A stretch of DNA of 64,000 bases from Hemibagrus wyckioides (Eukaryota > Chordata > Actinopteri > Siluriformes > Bagridae). Below are positions 50,946 through 63,667 of this stretch, one piece after another. Where the stretch lies: NCBI RefSeq assembly GCF_019097595.1, contig NC_080710.1, forward strand, positions 11,146,780-11,210,779, in the 5' to 3' direction. The notes under the pieces were generated by a model that had not been told where the DNA came from, searched no databases, and saw nothing but the letters and a program-made list of their open reading frames with translations. A program made the position numbers and the translations under genes. Within the stretch, counting starts at the first letter, position 1, and each line of letters starts with the position of its first letter.

Positions 50946-53137
50946 AGAGAGGCTGTCCAGTGTTGAAGGGGTGACTGGAGTAACCCTCAAAAACCTCAGC
51001 ACACACATACACACCTTTAAATATGATTGCTTTCTCTATTCGTCCAGTCTCTGGCTGTCCTCTTCTATCCCGTTTTACCTTTCTGCTGTCTCTCACCTTT
51101 TTCCTGCACTCCCTATATCTCTCGTCTGGTTTCTCTCACTCCGCCCTAACCCTTACTCCCTGTTCATTTCCTTTCCTTTCCCGACCTTTTCCTGTGTCTC
51201 CTTTCCCATTTTTCATCTGGAAACCTCTAGTATGTAGTGTAGATTCTAACAGTACAAGCATTTCTGATTTCTATTCTCCTCCCCTCCCCTCTCCTCTCTT
51301 CTTCAGGTCTGGGCAGCAGGGTCAGCGGTGCTGTGGGCTGGGGCTGTGTTCCGACAGACTTGCTTTTTCTGTCACACTTTTGTTCCATCCTGCGTCATCA
51401 TGTTGACTGAACGGACCCCACAGTTACCGGCTAGGCGCGCGCCCGGCCCGGTTTTAACACTGAGCCGAGTTAGTGCCTGTAATCTGATGGCCGTGTTTAT
51501 TTTATGTAGGCTCCCTTTGAAGGTACTGAGAAAGTCTTTGGGCTTTTTGTCCCAGCCCGTTTTGGCTGCCTGGGCCAAGACGCTCGCAGTGGTAATACCC
51601 AGGAAGAATAATATTTGCACTCGTATTCACTCCAAACAAGTTTTTCCATATTAGTGTCAGAAAGGGGAGCTCTCTTGCTCTCTCTCTCCCTCTCTTGCTC
51701 GCTCTCTCTTTCACTCTGTCCTCTCTTAAACTACGAGGAGTACCTCTGGATCCTGGCTGTGACTGCAGCACTCTCCATCAAGTCTTATTAAACCTCCACA
51801 ATCCTCTAATAGGCACTTAAACCCTTCAGAGTACTGGAAGCTTGAAGAGTCTGTTGTTCCTGTACTCATTACTCCTGCCTTGACACTTTACAGCTCTTTT
51901 TTCGTAGCTGAAATCCGTTACGACAATTTGCAGTGCACAATTTCCGCTCCGATTAATTTACAGTAAGGCTGATAGGCAGTGAGTAACAGGTCATTGTGTA
52001 GTGCTCATTGACTGAAATGTATTGCAGTGCTGACATAGGTAGTAACCTGAGACTTGCAGGTGAATTTTACAGCTCTCATTTCCTAGCTGGCGCTTTTGTT
52101 TTTATTGAAGGCTATTGAAAAGTTTTCTATGTGTGTGTCAGCATGTGCATGTAAGCGCACGTGTATGTGCGTGAAAGTTCACGGCTCTGTTTTAACTGCG
52201 GAAAGCCCTGTGACATCATCGACTGAACTCCGGTGATGCGTTCTCATTCAAGTAAATTACAGCGTGTCATTTGTAAATCATTGAGAGGGTGGGGCTTAAT
52301 ACCATGCCAAAAGACAGCTCTCTCTCCACATCAGTGACTACTGGATAAAGAAAGCATTAAGCCATCGTTTCATTCTTCCTTTCATCCCGATGGGAAGATA
52401 ACACAGCCGTTTGTTCATCCTGATTTGTCTGGGAAATATATCATTACTCAGCACTTTGAATGACGGAGACAAATTGATGACAAAACTGTGCAGTCACTAT
52501 TGCGATCAAAAATCACTTGCAATCATTTGCAAACGATTTCTAACAATTTGACCTTGATATTTATATTTGAAACACAAATTTGTATTCGCTTAGCTTTGTT
52601 TATCCAAATTATATACATAGAGCAGAGCATCAGAAGTCTGCAGTCACCCACTCACCATCATTTGACTTGGCAGAACTCACGTTCTCAATTTATAAGGAAA
52701 GAATTGTTTTTGTCGATCCTGAGCTCAGGTTACCGTCTGCGTGGGTTTTCTCCGATTTCCTCCTATTTCACAAAAACATGCCGGGAAGGTGCACTGGTGA
52801 CTCAAAATTGACCCTGGTGGAATGTATTCATGAATGCCCAGTATTCCCGGGTCCCTGTAACTCCCTGTTTATGATCATAGAAACAAACTCAAAATTAAGC
52901 AAACTCCACGATATTCAGAGGAGCTAGCAAATTATCAACATTACCATAGATTTTCTGCAGATCTGGGCCAAGAGTGTTGTGTAACTTCATCACAATGGCC
53001 AAACTCTTCAATTCATGTGCATCGAACATGAGTACCTCCATCATAGAAAGTAATTATATACAGCATGTGTCTTCAGTGGTAGGAATTTAAAACAAGTATT
53101 CTGGACTTAAAGGGAGTTAAAGCAATTACTGAAGATA
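50946..53137. other. Gene-free stretch, C/T-rich in part
   Basis: The plus strand at 51030-51310 and 51670-51725 is strongly pyrimidine-rich. A small GC-rich patch (GGCTAGGCGCGCGCCCGGCC) lies at 51429-51448. No gene is recognised. Confidence 0.45.
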
Positions 53138-53256
53138 AATGAATGAATGAATGAATGAATGAATGAATGAATGAATGAATGAATGAATGAATAGGTGGAT
53201 GGATGGATGGATGGATGGATGGATGGGTGGATTTGGATGGATGGATGGATGGATGA
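53138..53256. repeat. TGAA / GGAT tetranucleotide array
   Basis: About 13 GAAT units followed by two blocks of GGAT units. The apparent His-Pro-Ser-Ile protein on the minus strand is a translation of this repeat. Confidence 0.95.
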
Positions 53257-55079
53257 ATGAACTTTATACAAGTAGGCCAGAGGATGTTATTTAGAAGAGA
53301 GATTACTGTTATAATTATAATCGTTCTTGTATATATCCCAGTGAGTTTTGTCAGAAAGGACAAATTTACATCACATATAGTAGGCCATTATAGTTTTTGT
53401 ATGTAAAAATATAAAGATTACAGTTATAAAATCTACTCTACACATTTGCAGAGTTCACAGAGATATAAAGAGTTCCCAAAAAGAAATGGCCCCCAAATTA
53501 GTAAATCTTCTCATTTGCAGTGTGTAAATATATGCAGCCTCAATCAGTGTACTTTTCATTACATTTCATAAAACTTTTACACGTTCGCAGCATTTTTCAT
53601 AAAGTAGTCTTCTGTTTTAATTTCTCATCCTCACTTTCTGTTGGGTTCCTCTTCCTTCTCTTTCTCTGTTTTTCACTCTTTTGCATGTCTATCTCACACT
53701 ATCATTCTTCACTGTCACTACAGCCTGTGTCTCCTCCCAAAACACATTTCTCTCACTTCTTTTTTTCCTCCTCTCATCGCATTAGGCCCAAATATAGGAG
53801 TTTAAAGTGGGATCAGAGACTGATGGGTGTGATGTCAGACCTGTGTGTGTGTTCTGGGCCTCTGTGCCGGGTGGGAGGAATATGGCATGCGTCTGCTCAC
53901 GGCCTGTTGCAGTGTAAACGGTGATGTAACGTGAGGAAACAGGGGAAACTACTTTGGCGGTCCTATAATCTGATGTATCTGTGTTCTGCCTGCTCTGATT
54001 TTCACTTCCCCTCTAAGACTCTGCTTTTATGTCTCATACACTGTCTCTCTTTTTCTGTCTCTGTGAAGGTGCAGACAGTGGTAAAGCTTCTGATACAGCC
54101 TTCGTTTGTACTGACTCATTCCTGGCTAATTGATTCGTTCCAAGGCCGAGTTGCGTGCCGCCCAGCTTCTGCAGAGTGTCACATGGCTTCATCAAAAAGA
54201 GTTTGTTTTCTTTCTACCTCTCCCTCTCATCCTCTGTCGCTCCTCGCCCATCCGGCCGACCCCTCCATCTGCCCTTTTTCTCATCCCTTGTTCCACCCCT
54301 ACTGCCAATTTTCTGTCAGCTTCTTAGTTTCCTCCTGTCTTTCCCTAAGGGAATTTCCCTTGATCCATGATTGTGTCATTCCCTTCATTCCTACCATACC
54401 TGGGAGAGGTTAAAACAGGAAACAGAGTGAGAGAGAAAGAGATAGAGAAAGAGGGAGAGGGGATGAAGGAGACAGACCGAATGGGAATTAATAAGAGACA
54501 GACACTTGAGGGTTTTTTTTAAGAGGACACTGGTGGAGGTGAACCTTTAGCTTCCAGGCGTGGGAGGGTAACTGGGAATGTAAACTGACTTCTAAAAATA
54601 AATCTGCCCATATGCAGGGCATATAACACATTCCAGTGATGATGCAGACTGAATGAATGAGTGAAAAACGAAAGAGAAGGGGGCTATTTACCAAAGCAGG
54701 ATGAGGCAAGAGCCTTGGCTATCTCCTCCATCCATTTCTCAGTTAAAACAACGTTCATTATTTGCAATTGATCACACACAAATATATACACACTGACAGA
54801 TGACTAAGTTAAAAGCCTTTAAATATCAGCTTCATTCCTTGACAATGGTTTAACTGGTTCTTTTTTACTGGAAAGAAGTTTAATGGAATGATGAAATACT
54901 ATTTTGAGATATGTTTTTTTAATGCCACCCACTCACAAAGTTTTTTATTTTTCTTTGACTGCTTGCAATACATTTGTCCATGTCTGCTTGTCTGCATTCC
55001 CATGACTTTTTTGTCTCACTGCATCTCTAGCATCATTCTTCCAAAAGATATTCCCTTTAAAGTTCAAAAGCTTCAGATA
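53257..55079. other. Gene-free stretch
   Basis: Pyrimidine-rich parts (53630-53790, 54215-54360) produce long but low-complexity open frames. A GAGA-rich tract lies at about 54426-54470. No gene or intact mobile element is recognised. Confidence 0.45.
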
Positions 55080-55860
55080 ATGTCCATGTCACACACTGGA
55101 AAAAATGTGATCTCTGTGACTTTAACTGTGGCATGGATGTTGGTACCAGATGGGCTGGTTTGAGTATTTTTAGATATTTAGAACTGCTGATCTCCTGGGA
55201 TTTTTCTAGAGGATACACATAGTGTTGAGAAAAACAAAAAAACACTGAGTGAGCGAATGTTTTGTCAGTGGAAACACCTTGTTGATAAGAAAGATCAGAG
55301 GAAAACAGCCAGATTGGTTCGAACTGACAAGCATGATATAGTAACTCATACAGTATAATTACTCTTTACAACTGTGGAGAGCATCTCAACATTGAACCTT
55401 GAGGTGGATAAGCTACAAGATTAGAAGACCACATCAGGTTCCACTTCCATCATCCAAGAACAACAATCTGAGGGCACAGACTCATGATAGCCTCAGATTC
55501 TTCTTCTTGGCTGATAGGAGTTGAGTCTGATGTGGTCTTCTACTGTTGTACCTCATTCACCTCAACATTTCATGTCTTGTGTGTCCTGAGATGATGTTTC
55601 AGACCTTTCACTCACATGATGTTTTCTTTTGTTTTTCACACTAACCTGTGTAAACATGAAATGCCAGTGACCCTGCCAGCCAAGCCATGGTTAAGTCACA
55701 GAAATCATACATTTCCCCCCATTCGGATGTTTCATGTAAACTGAAGCTCTTGATTTGTATCTACATGATTTTATGTATTGTGCTGCTGCCACATGATTGG
55801 CTGATTGGATAGCTGTATAAAATGAGCAGGTGTGCAGGTGTTCCTATTAAAAAGTATGTC
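55080..55860. repeat. Old interspersed repeat shared with 20830-21370
   Basis: The blocks ACCACATCAGGTTCCACTTC, CATCCAAGAACA and CTGAGGGCACAGACTCA match the cox6b1 intron repeat. The right part (GATTGGCTGATTGGATAGCT, then GGTGTTCCTATTAAAA) looks like the end of a widespread fish repeat. Internal order suggests rearrangement. Confidence 0.5.
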
Positions 55861-58608
55861 ATGCCAGTGCCTTGTGTTCTCCAAACAGAGCATTGTCAAC
55901 TACTAGAAATGTTGTGACACGTTCAGGTGGTACTTTGCAGGACCAGAGTGGTCTCTATGGTCATTTGGTCATATGGTCTCCTTCCTTATTCCAACTAATA
56001 AACACCAGTCTTATCAGCAGTTAACAATCAATGGATGCTATTTATTGCTGTTAAAGGAGGAGCTTCCAGTTACTCCAGATATTCAGTACAAGGCTTCACG
56101 TTCTCCATCCCAGATTGTAAATGATTAATCAGTATGTTCAATAAAGACAGGAAAAGTACAATGGTACGTGTGTTATTAGTTCAAGCAGAATGTTTGTCTA
56201 TCTGTTATTATTTCTTGGATGGAGATCAGACCCATTTTATTAGAAATTAATGATGAAATCCAGGTCATTTTTCAAAGCGGGGATTCTAAATGGTAGACCT
56301 AATGCTTATTGCCAATTTTATCAGACACACCTACCATATAGACGCACTTTGTAGGTTTAAAATTACAGGCTCTATCCCGTCCATCAAAGGATGCGACCAC
56401 CAAAGAAGCCACAGCTGATATTATTTGGGCGGGGGAGCATTTACAGCACAGCTGTGACTCTGACATGATAGTATTTGTGTCAGTGCACACCAGCAATGTT
56501 TGAAGAATAGTGTGCTCATACTGGCCTCGGCATTAGACAAACCCACCTTGTTAGTACATCATGTAGGTGTTATGTCTTTCTGTGTTATTCTGGCCCTATG
56601 TCTGTGTTCAATATTTGACCATAGCATTGCATTTGGCTAGATTGTTTTAGTTGGTTTTTAAACCCAGTATTGACCCTGAAAAGTCTTTGTGTGATGGTAC
56701 ATGGTTTATGGTACATAAACCAGTGCCACAAACACTAAGGTGGTTTTCATACAAGGCATGTTTGTTGTGGTTCAATGCAGAGTGTAATTGCTCCTTGATT
56801 CTGTTTCAGGCTTTATTCTGCTGAAACCCTGGCATATTTGCATTCATCTTATATCATCAGAAACATGTAGGGAGAGTTCATGATGTGAATTATTTTTCAT
56901 TATTATTATTTTTGTGCTATTATGCACAGTAAGGCACCTCTTCGGTGTTCCTCTGCTACACGTGTTGTTGTTGTTGAAACTAACGATGTCACTATCAGCT
57001 AAAACACATGTGCAGGTTACTTTACTTCCTGAACAAGTGCAGACCTGAGTTCAAGATGCATTTACATTCACAGGAATTGCAACACAGTTCCAGTGCAACT
57101 AAACTCACGCCACTTCCTACATGTTGTCTCGGGTTTGGTACCACAGTGCTCTTCCTGATCCACATGACAGTTACCGATTTTTTTATGCAAACTGTGCGCT
57201 GTTTCAGAATAAACTGCCTGTGTGAAAGCCCCCTAATATGCTACGGCCCTGCAGGTATATTAATCAGTAACGTGAGACAAGCGACTCTTATGTCTGGGAT
57301 ATTCGCTTTTTTATTATAATTGCCTATGGACAACAATGCAAAAACAACCCTAGTTTTTTTCTGAATGAATGAAACAAAAATGTACTGTAGTATATAGTCA
57401 CTGTAGTACAAGTACAAACTCAGTGGGTTTGGCAGTAGTGTGATGTGTTCCTTCATCCGAATCTTCACTTATCACATTTCCCGAGGTGAAATCACACAGA
57501 CAAGATCTTCGCAGAATCAAAAACATGCAGTTATGTGGAAATGATATTGAGAGAAAAAAAGCAGTAGCCAAACTTTAGTGATATCTTTTACCTGCAATGC
57601 AACGACAAAACACATCTGATTGCCAAACTGCTGTGAAAAAAGGCACAAACACAACACACTGCACCGAAATCTTTGTTATTATAAAGTAAAGAACAGATAG
57701 ATAGTTTGATTCGTATAGACTTTTGTAGTCCATTGAGGTAAGATTCATGCTGCCCCAAGCTTTTGCTCCATAAACACCTATGAAGGTGGAGCAGCAGATT
57801 GTACGATTAATGACAGGGTCCTGTTTTTTCTATTGTTGTTGTTGTTGTTTTGTTGTGCAGAGGGCATGGTCAGTGTCTAAGATGTTCAGCAGCATTTCTA
57901 TTGTAAGATATATCACACAGCCTGTTCAAGGGAAAGGGAGATTAATGGAGTGGATAATGTCTGTACGTTAGAAATGTGTCTGCACCACACTGACCTTGTT
58001 TTCCATGCAGAGACTAAGGGAAAAAAAGAAGAAAAATGCCTCTCCCTTTTGAGATGAATTTGGGCTGGAAATTTTGTTCGAACCTGCCAACCATGCTTAA
58101 TAGCATCGGGAAGCACATCTGCTGTATCAAACACAGCTGAACGAAGGTGCATCTAAAACCTGCTCAACACAAGCTGGTAGATGAGAGTTTGCTGTTGATT
58201 ATCAACTGATTGTTATGGGGTTCCTCTAAAAATGTATTAGATTGTAGCTTATACAATAAGTGCCAAGTGTTAAGGTTCTGAGACTTTTGTTTGAGGCTAC
58301 ATTATTAACTTTTATTAATAATCTAGCCAAAAAAATGGAATTCATGCCTGTTTTTGTTGTGTCCTTATTCAGCATTGAATTTCTTAATGTCACATACCAC
58401 AGTGGTGATTAATGGTTCTTATGAAAGCAGACACTCATGGTTTAAGAATTTGTAGTTTTTCACAAATATTTCTGTTTATACCTAGCCAAAGGGCAATACA
58501 TTTTCAGAAAAGTTCCATGAAAAACAAAATTTACAGATGTTTCTATCTTCAAAGTAAATGATGATATCAAACCCATTTCTGCTCTCTGAGATGCCCCAAA
58601 CGCTAGTA
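55861..58608. other. Gene-free stretch
   Basis: No coding exon, RNA gene or clear mobile element is recognised on either strand. A short GTT run lies at 57835-57850. Confidence 0.45.
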
Positions 58609-60223
58609 CAGTATCTCACAAAAGTGAGTACACCCCTCTAATTTTTGTAAATATTTTATTATATCTTTTCATGTGACAACACTGAAGAATTGACCCTCTG
58701 CTACAATGTAAAGTAGTGAGTGTACAGCCTGTATAACAGTGTAAATTTGCTGTCCCCTCAAAATAACTCAACACACAGCCATTAATGTCTAAACTGTTAC
58801 AAACAAAAGTGAGTACACCCCTAAGTGGAAATGTCCAAATTCGGCCCAAAGTGTCAATATTTTGTGTGGCCACCATTATTTTCCAGCACCGCCTTAACCC
58901 TCTTGGGCATGGAGTTCACCAGAGCTTCACAGGTTGCCACTGGAGTCCTCTTCCACTCCTCCATGATGACATCACAGAGCTGGCGGATGTTAGAGACCTT
59001 GCGCTCCCCCACTTTAGGGTTTAGGTCTGGAGACATGCTTGGCCAGTCCATCACCTTTACCCTCAGCTTCTTTAGCAAGGCAGCGGTCGTCTTGGAGGTG
59101 TGTTTGGAGTCGTTATCATGTTGGAATACTGCCCTGGGGCCCAGTCTCCGAAGGGAGGGGATCATGCTCTGCTTCAGTATGTCACAGTACATGTTAGCAT
59201 TCATGGTTCCCTCAATGAACTGTAGCTCCCCAGTGTCATCAGCACTCATGCAGGCCCAGACCATGACACTCCCACCACCATGCTTGACTGTAGGCAAGAC
59301 ACACTTGTCTTTGTACTCCTCACCTGGTTGCCGCCACACACGCTTGACACCATCTGAACCAAATAAGTTTATCTTGGTCTCATTGGACCACAAGACATGG
59401 TTCCAGTAATCCATGTCCTTAGTCCGCTTGTCTTCAGCAAATTGTATGCAGGCTTTGTTGTGCATCTTCTTTAGTAGCGGTTTCCTTCTGCCATGCAGAC
59501 CAATTTGATGCAGTGTGTGGCGTATGGTCTGAGAACTGACAGGCTGACCCCCCACCCCTTCAACCTCTGCAGCAATGCTGGCAGCACTCATACGTCTATT
59601 TCCCAAAGACAACCTCCGAATATGACACTGAGCACGTGAACTCAACTTCTTTAGTTGACCATGGCGAGGCCTGTTCTGAGTCCTGTAAGACCTGTAACCT
59701 GTCCTGTAAGACCGCTGTATGGTCTTGCCCACCATGCTGCAGCTCAGTTTCAGGGTCTTCGCAATCTTTTAATAGCCTAGGCCATCTTTATGTAGAGCAA
59801 CAATTCTTTTTTTCAGATCCTCAGAGAGTTCTTTGCCATGAGGTGCCATGTTGAACTTCCAGTGACCAGTATGAGAGGGTATGAGAGCGATAACACCAAA
59901 TTTAACACACCTGCTCCCCATTCACACCTGAGACCTTGTAACACTAACGAGTCACATGACACCGGGGAGGGTTAATGGCTAATTGGGCCCAATTTGGACA
60001 TTTCCACTTAGGGGTGTACTCACTTTTGTTGCCAACGGTTTAGACATTAATGGCTGTGTGTTGAGTTATTTTGAGGGGACAGCAAATTTACACTGTTATA
60101 CAGGCTGTACACTGACTACTTTACATTGTAGCAGAGGGTCATTTCTTCAGTGTTGTCACATGAAAAGATATAATAAAATATTTACAAAAATGTGAGGGGT
60201 GTACTCACTTTTTTGAGATACTG
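58609..60223 (-). mobile_element. Tc1-like transposon (family C), full length
   Basis: Flanked by TA at 58607-58608 and 60224-60225. The long inverted ends begin CAGTATCTCACAAAAGTGAG, each with two internal GTGAGTACACCCCT-type direct repeats (IR/DR layout). It is 1615 bp long and very similar to 17265-18874, which points to recent amplification of the family. Confidence 0.94.
58854..59849 (-). pseudogene. Broken Tc1-like transposase (family C)
   Basis: The MAPHGKELSEDLKKRIVALH-type start at about 59849 leads into the same TAA (after HKDGLGY) seen in the 17265 copy. The open frame resumes at MVGKTIQ (59735) and runs to 58854. It keeps GGGSVMVWACM and FQHDNDSKHT. The first catalytic Asp is replaced (WSNETKI), and the catalytic Glu is lost in a 10-residue deletion (DLNPKVGERK instead of NPIEHLWGILKRKVGERK). 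Inactive. Confidence 0.9.
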
Positions 60224-60786
60224 TACATAATTATCTAAAATTTCAACTAAATTTCTCTGTGACTTTATCCCAACAGAAGGTAAAACCTCTCACACTGTGT
60301 CCTGTGACTCATTTTATATCAGACTTGAGGTGATAAAACAATTAATTTGTTTATACTGGTCGATTGTATGCCAGTAAAAAGGGTTAATGTTTCCCTCCTC
60401 CAACAACCCCTTTTTACAAGCCCAGGGATAATGTTCCAAGGCAAAGCTCCAGTTTAGTAGCCTTTTTTTATCTGAGAGTGTAAATAATGCCTTTAGTGTG
60501 GGAATAAATATCCTCTGCACGTTCTCGTAGCAGCATGTAGATGGTCTGTGTGCTTGTGTCTTGTGTCATGCTCTAAAGGGTACTCTCTCAGATCGTTCGG
60601 GTCATGGTGATGAGCTTCGTCAGTGGGACACGAGTGTGACGTCAGAGCATTCCAGTCTTTTTGTCTCTCTGGCCCCCCTTGGATCAAATGACAGTCTTTA
60701 CTTCTTTCTCTCTGTCCCCCCTATCTTGTTCGTCTGCTCCTCCCTTTCTTTATCACTGCTGCCCTACATGCTCTTCTGCTTTTCAG

Positions 60787-60901
60787 TCGTGAGATTCTTT
60801 CAAAGAATAACACACTGTGACGCAGGCAGTGACAAGAAGGTGTCCAGTAATGGGAGTGTATTACCCAGTACCCCTATGTGTGCGTGTTATCTTGAGGTCC
60901 G
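60787..60901 (+). other. Candidate coding exon, unrecognised
   Basis: A good acceptor with a pyrimidine tract (CTCTTCTGCTTTTCAG) precedes 60787, and a strong donor (TCCG|GTAAGT) follows 60901. One frame is open throughout, with 37 full codons reading VRFFQRITHC... and ending CACYLEV. No similarity to a known family was recognised, so it may be chance. Confidence 0.2.
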
Positions 60902-61169
60902 GTAAGTGATGGGGTAACCAGTGGGTCACTGGCAGGCTCTGTATCGGAGCAGATGTACAGCAAGGCTTGACAAATACGTAGGGAATGCGCAAGTATCATC
61001 TCCCAGGAGCTTTTCTTTACAAGAAAGAATGTGCTAAAAATAACCCCTCTTGTACTCCCTCGCTCTCCTTTTCGGCCTTTTGTCAGCTCTTTTTTCACTG
61101 TTTAGCCTTTGGCTCACTGTCAGTCCATGACTCTAGCAGGATTCCTGGAGTACATTCACAAAAGACAGA

Positions 61170-61170
61170 C

Positions 61171-61217
<47 letters not shown>

Positions 61218-61753
61218 AATTTGAGGTGATATGAATCAAATCTTGCTTCACAGTCCCTTCAGTGTTCGTCCAATGGCCAGACCTGTTTACATTCTTCAGT
61301 CTTGTTTACATCCGGCTGTTTTTGTTGCTGTTATTGTTTAGTAGCCCACTGTTTATGTCAAGCCCTCTGCGTCCAACACCTACTCTTCCACTGAGAGCCG
61401 GAAGGATGGAGAGATGGCAGGAAAGATCAACATACGTGGAGAGAGAGAGAGGGAGAGAGAGAGACAGAGAGAGACAGGGTGTATTGGAGAGTCAGACAGA
61501 CAGACAAGGGGAAAGAGTTGGAGAGAAAGGATTAGACGCCACATACAATGACAGGCAAGGAAAGAATGTTTAGGCAGGCTGAGAAGGGGAGAAGGGACAT
61601 GCACAAGTGTGTGTGTGTGTGTGTGTGCGTGTGTGCGGTAGCCTGGGATCAGGGGTGTGTTGGTGAAAGTGTGTGTCGGCTTGTTCTTCACAGACTGAAA
61701 TACAGTCTGCAAAATGTTAGCAGGTTTTTGAGATGGCGAGAGCTCTGAGGAAA

Positions 61754-61790
<37 letters not shown>
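61170..61790. repeat. Cluster of GA and GT microsatellites
   Basis: GA-rich tracts at about 61169-61216, 61439-61480 and 61758-61788, and a GT tract at 61604-61636. Confidence 0.9.
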
Positions 61791-61792
<2 letters not shown>

Positions 61793-62690
61793 TGGAAAAG
61801 ACATGTTTATCCTGTAAGAAATTCCCTTTGCGTGCTCTGCCTCTCCTTCAACATCTCTCCACACAATTTCTCCCACCAACACCCCGAAAGCCCCCCCACT
61901 TCCATTCCCTGGCTTCCTGGTGCTCTGTCTTATTGCTCCACTGTGGTCATTCCGCCGTTTCGCCACCAGCCAGAGACAGAGAAAGTGTTATGGTAAATGT
62001 CGCTCAGCTAAGCACTTTGGCCCAGTGTCTTACTGTACCAGTGAAATTACATCCAGGTTTATTCTTGCATCACAGAGGGCAAGTATGAGTGAGCACGATT
62101 GTGCGTCAAGGCAATATCAGAGTAATGCTGGCTGCCAAGCTGTGGAGACCGGAAGGCAGCTCCTTTAGGTGATTTATACCGTTTCGAAGAATTTTCGTAA
62201 CTGGATTGAGTGAGTGTGTAATAAGAACGAGAATGTTTCATCAGCAGAAAAGTGAGAAAGTGTTTGAGGGGCATCACCCGGTGGTACAGAGAGCTGCCTG
62301 GCCTGCATCCAGCCCTCTTTGTGTGTATGTGTGTGAGTGCGAGGGAAGCAGTTGGCTCAGTAACAGTCCTCATTAACTTTGCTTTATGAGTGCGGTGGGA
62401 TGTAGATTGCTTATACCACAACACAGGCTTCTTTCTCTTTTTACTCGTTCTCTTTCCGCCTCTGACCTAGTGTGACTGGATAGTTTACATACATGGCAAT
62501 TGTGTTTGTGTGTGTGTGTCTGTGCGTGCGTGCATGTGCACGTGTTTATGTGTGAGAAAAGAAGCTTTTCAGACATCACATTATTGCTTAATGATCCCCC
62601 CACAGTTTGTCATTCTTTTTTCCCCCCTCCCTTTCCCTTTCTATTTTCCCAGAGTCATTTCCACACTCACATGTTCTCTGACGTCTTTAA

Positions 62691-62770
62691 AAGGAGGTGG
62701 GGGGGTGGGGGGGTCAGGAAGCGAGGCGATGAGGGGGGGGCGGAGGGGGGGTGATTGGGAATGGGGGGGC
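62691..62770 (+). other. G-run cluster, potential G-quadruplex
   Basis: Within 80 bases the plus strand has two adjacent runs of seven or more G separated by one T, then runs of eight, seven and seven G with spacers of 3-25 bases. This satisfies the usual four-run pattern. Confidence 0.8.
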
Positions 62771-63128
62771 TGTGGTTTAGAGGTTGTCATGGTGACAGAC
62801 CCAGCTGGGACGCTCATCTTCCCTCTGTTATAGGATTTGACCTAAGGGAAAAGTAGTGATGTAGCAATATGAGAGTAAATATTAACTCAATCTCAACACA
62901 AACACAGACACACGCACGCTCATGTAAGACTTCCGACTCCCACTCTCTCACTCACTCGTGCACTTTCCTCCTTGTTTTATATCTCTTTCCATCGTGAAAT
63001 TCCCTGCAGGAAATGATGCGTGATGGCCGAGAAATGATAAGTTATGAGCGTGTTCTTCTTCAGGTCTTCTTCCTGTTACCCTGCTGTGTCATAGCAATCA
63101 TTCGGACATCAGACTTTTGTTTATGTTG

Positions 63129-63129
<1 letters not shown>

Positions 63130-63170
<41 letters not shown>

Positions 63171-63172
63171 AT
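63130..63172. repeat. (GT)n(GA)n microsatellite
   Basis: A GT tract passes directly into a GA tract. Smaller CA-rich stretches occur near 63440-63480. Confidence 0.92.
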
Positions 63173-63543
63173 GCGTCTCTGTGTTCCTGACAAAAGCAGC
63201 AAAAATGCGTGCGCATTCGCATAATGTGAGCGCGTAATCTGATGGCCTAAAAACCTCAGTGTTTTGAAGCATTAAAGAACAGAGTAACATTAAACACTAT
63301 GTTTTATTTACTGATGCAGGCGAAAGTCTGAAACGTACCCTTTTTTTTATCAAGGTATGTGTTCCAGTTTATTTAGGCTGGTGAAACTTTGTCTCATAAC
63401 ACCGGCTAAATTCAATAAACTTGCAATGATTTATAGGTCACACACGCATGCATGCACACTCACACTCACTGACACATACACGGTCATTTTTCAGGTCTAG
63501 ACAGAACATTTTAAAGGGCTTTCATGCTAGCTGACCTACTCAG

Positions 63544-63667
63544 TGGCTCCACAAATAATCTTTGGTATTGCCACTGGCAGCGCTCCTGTACAGTCCAGTC
63601 AACGAGGACACATTCAGATCTACCGGAATGTGACCGATACGCTGTGCGCTGATGGACTGTATTTTGG
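63544..63667 (+). other. Candidate coding exon, unrecognised
   Basis: Preceded by CTACTCAG and followed by GG|GTAAAG. One frame is open across about 40 codons (APQIIFGIATGSAPVQSSQR..., ending DGLYFG). The acceptor is weak. Its phase does not join directly to the candidate at 60787-60901. No family recognised. Confidence 0.18.

Noticed and set aside
51023..51406. 127-codon plus-strand frame after the TATA candidate
   Set aside because: The sequence is low-complexity Ser/Phe/Pro from a pyrimidine-rich tract, with no domain or conserved motif.
53073..53363. Minus-strand frame rich in His-Pro-Ser-Ile
   Set aside because: It is produced by the GGAT/TGAA array and has no family resemblance.
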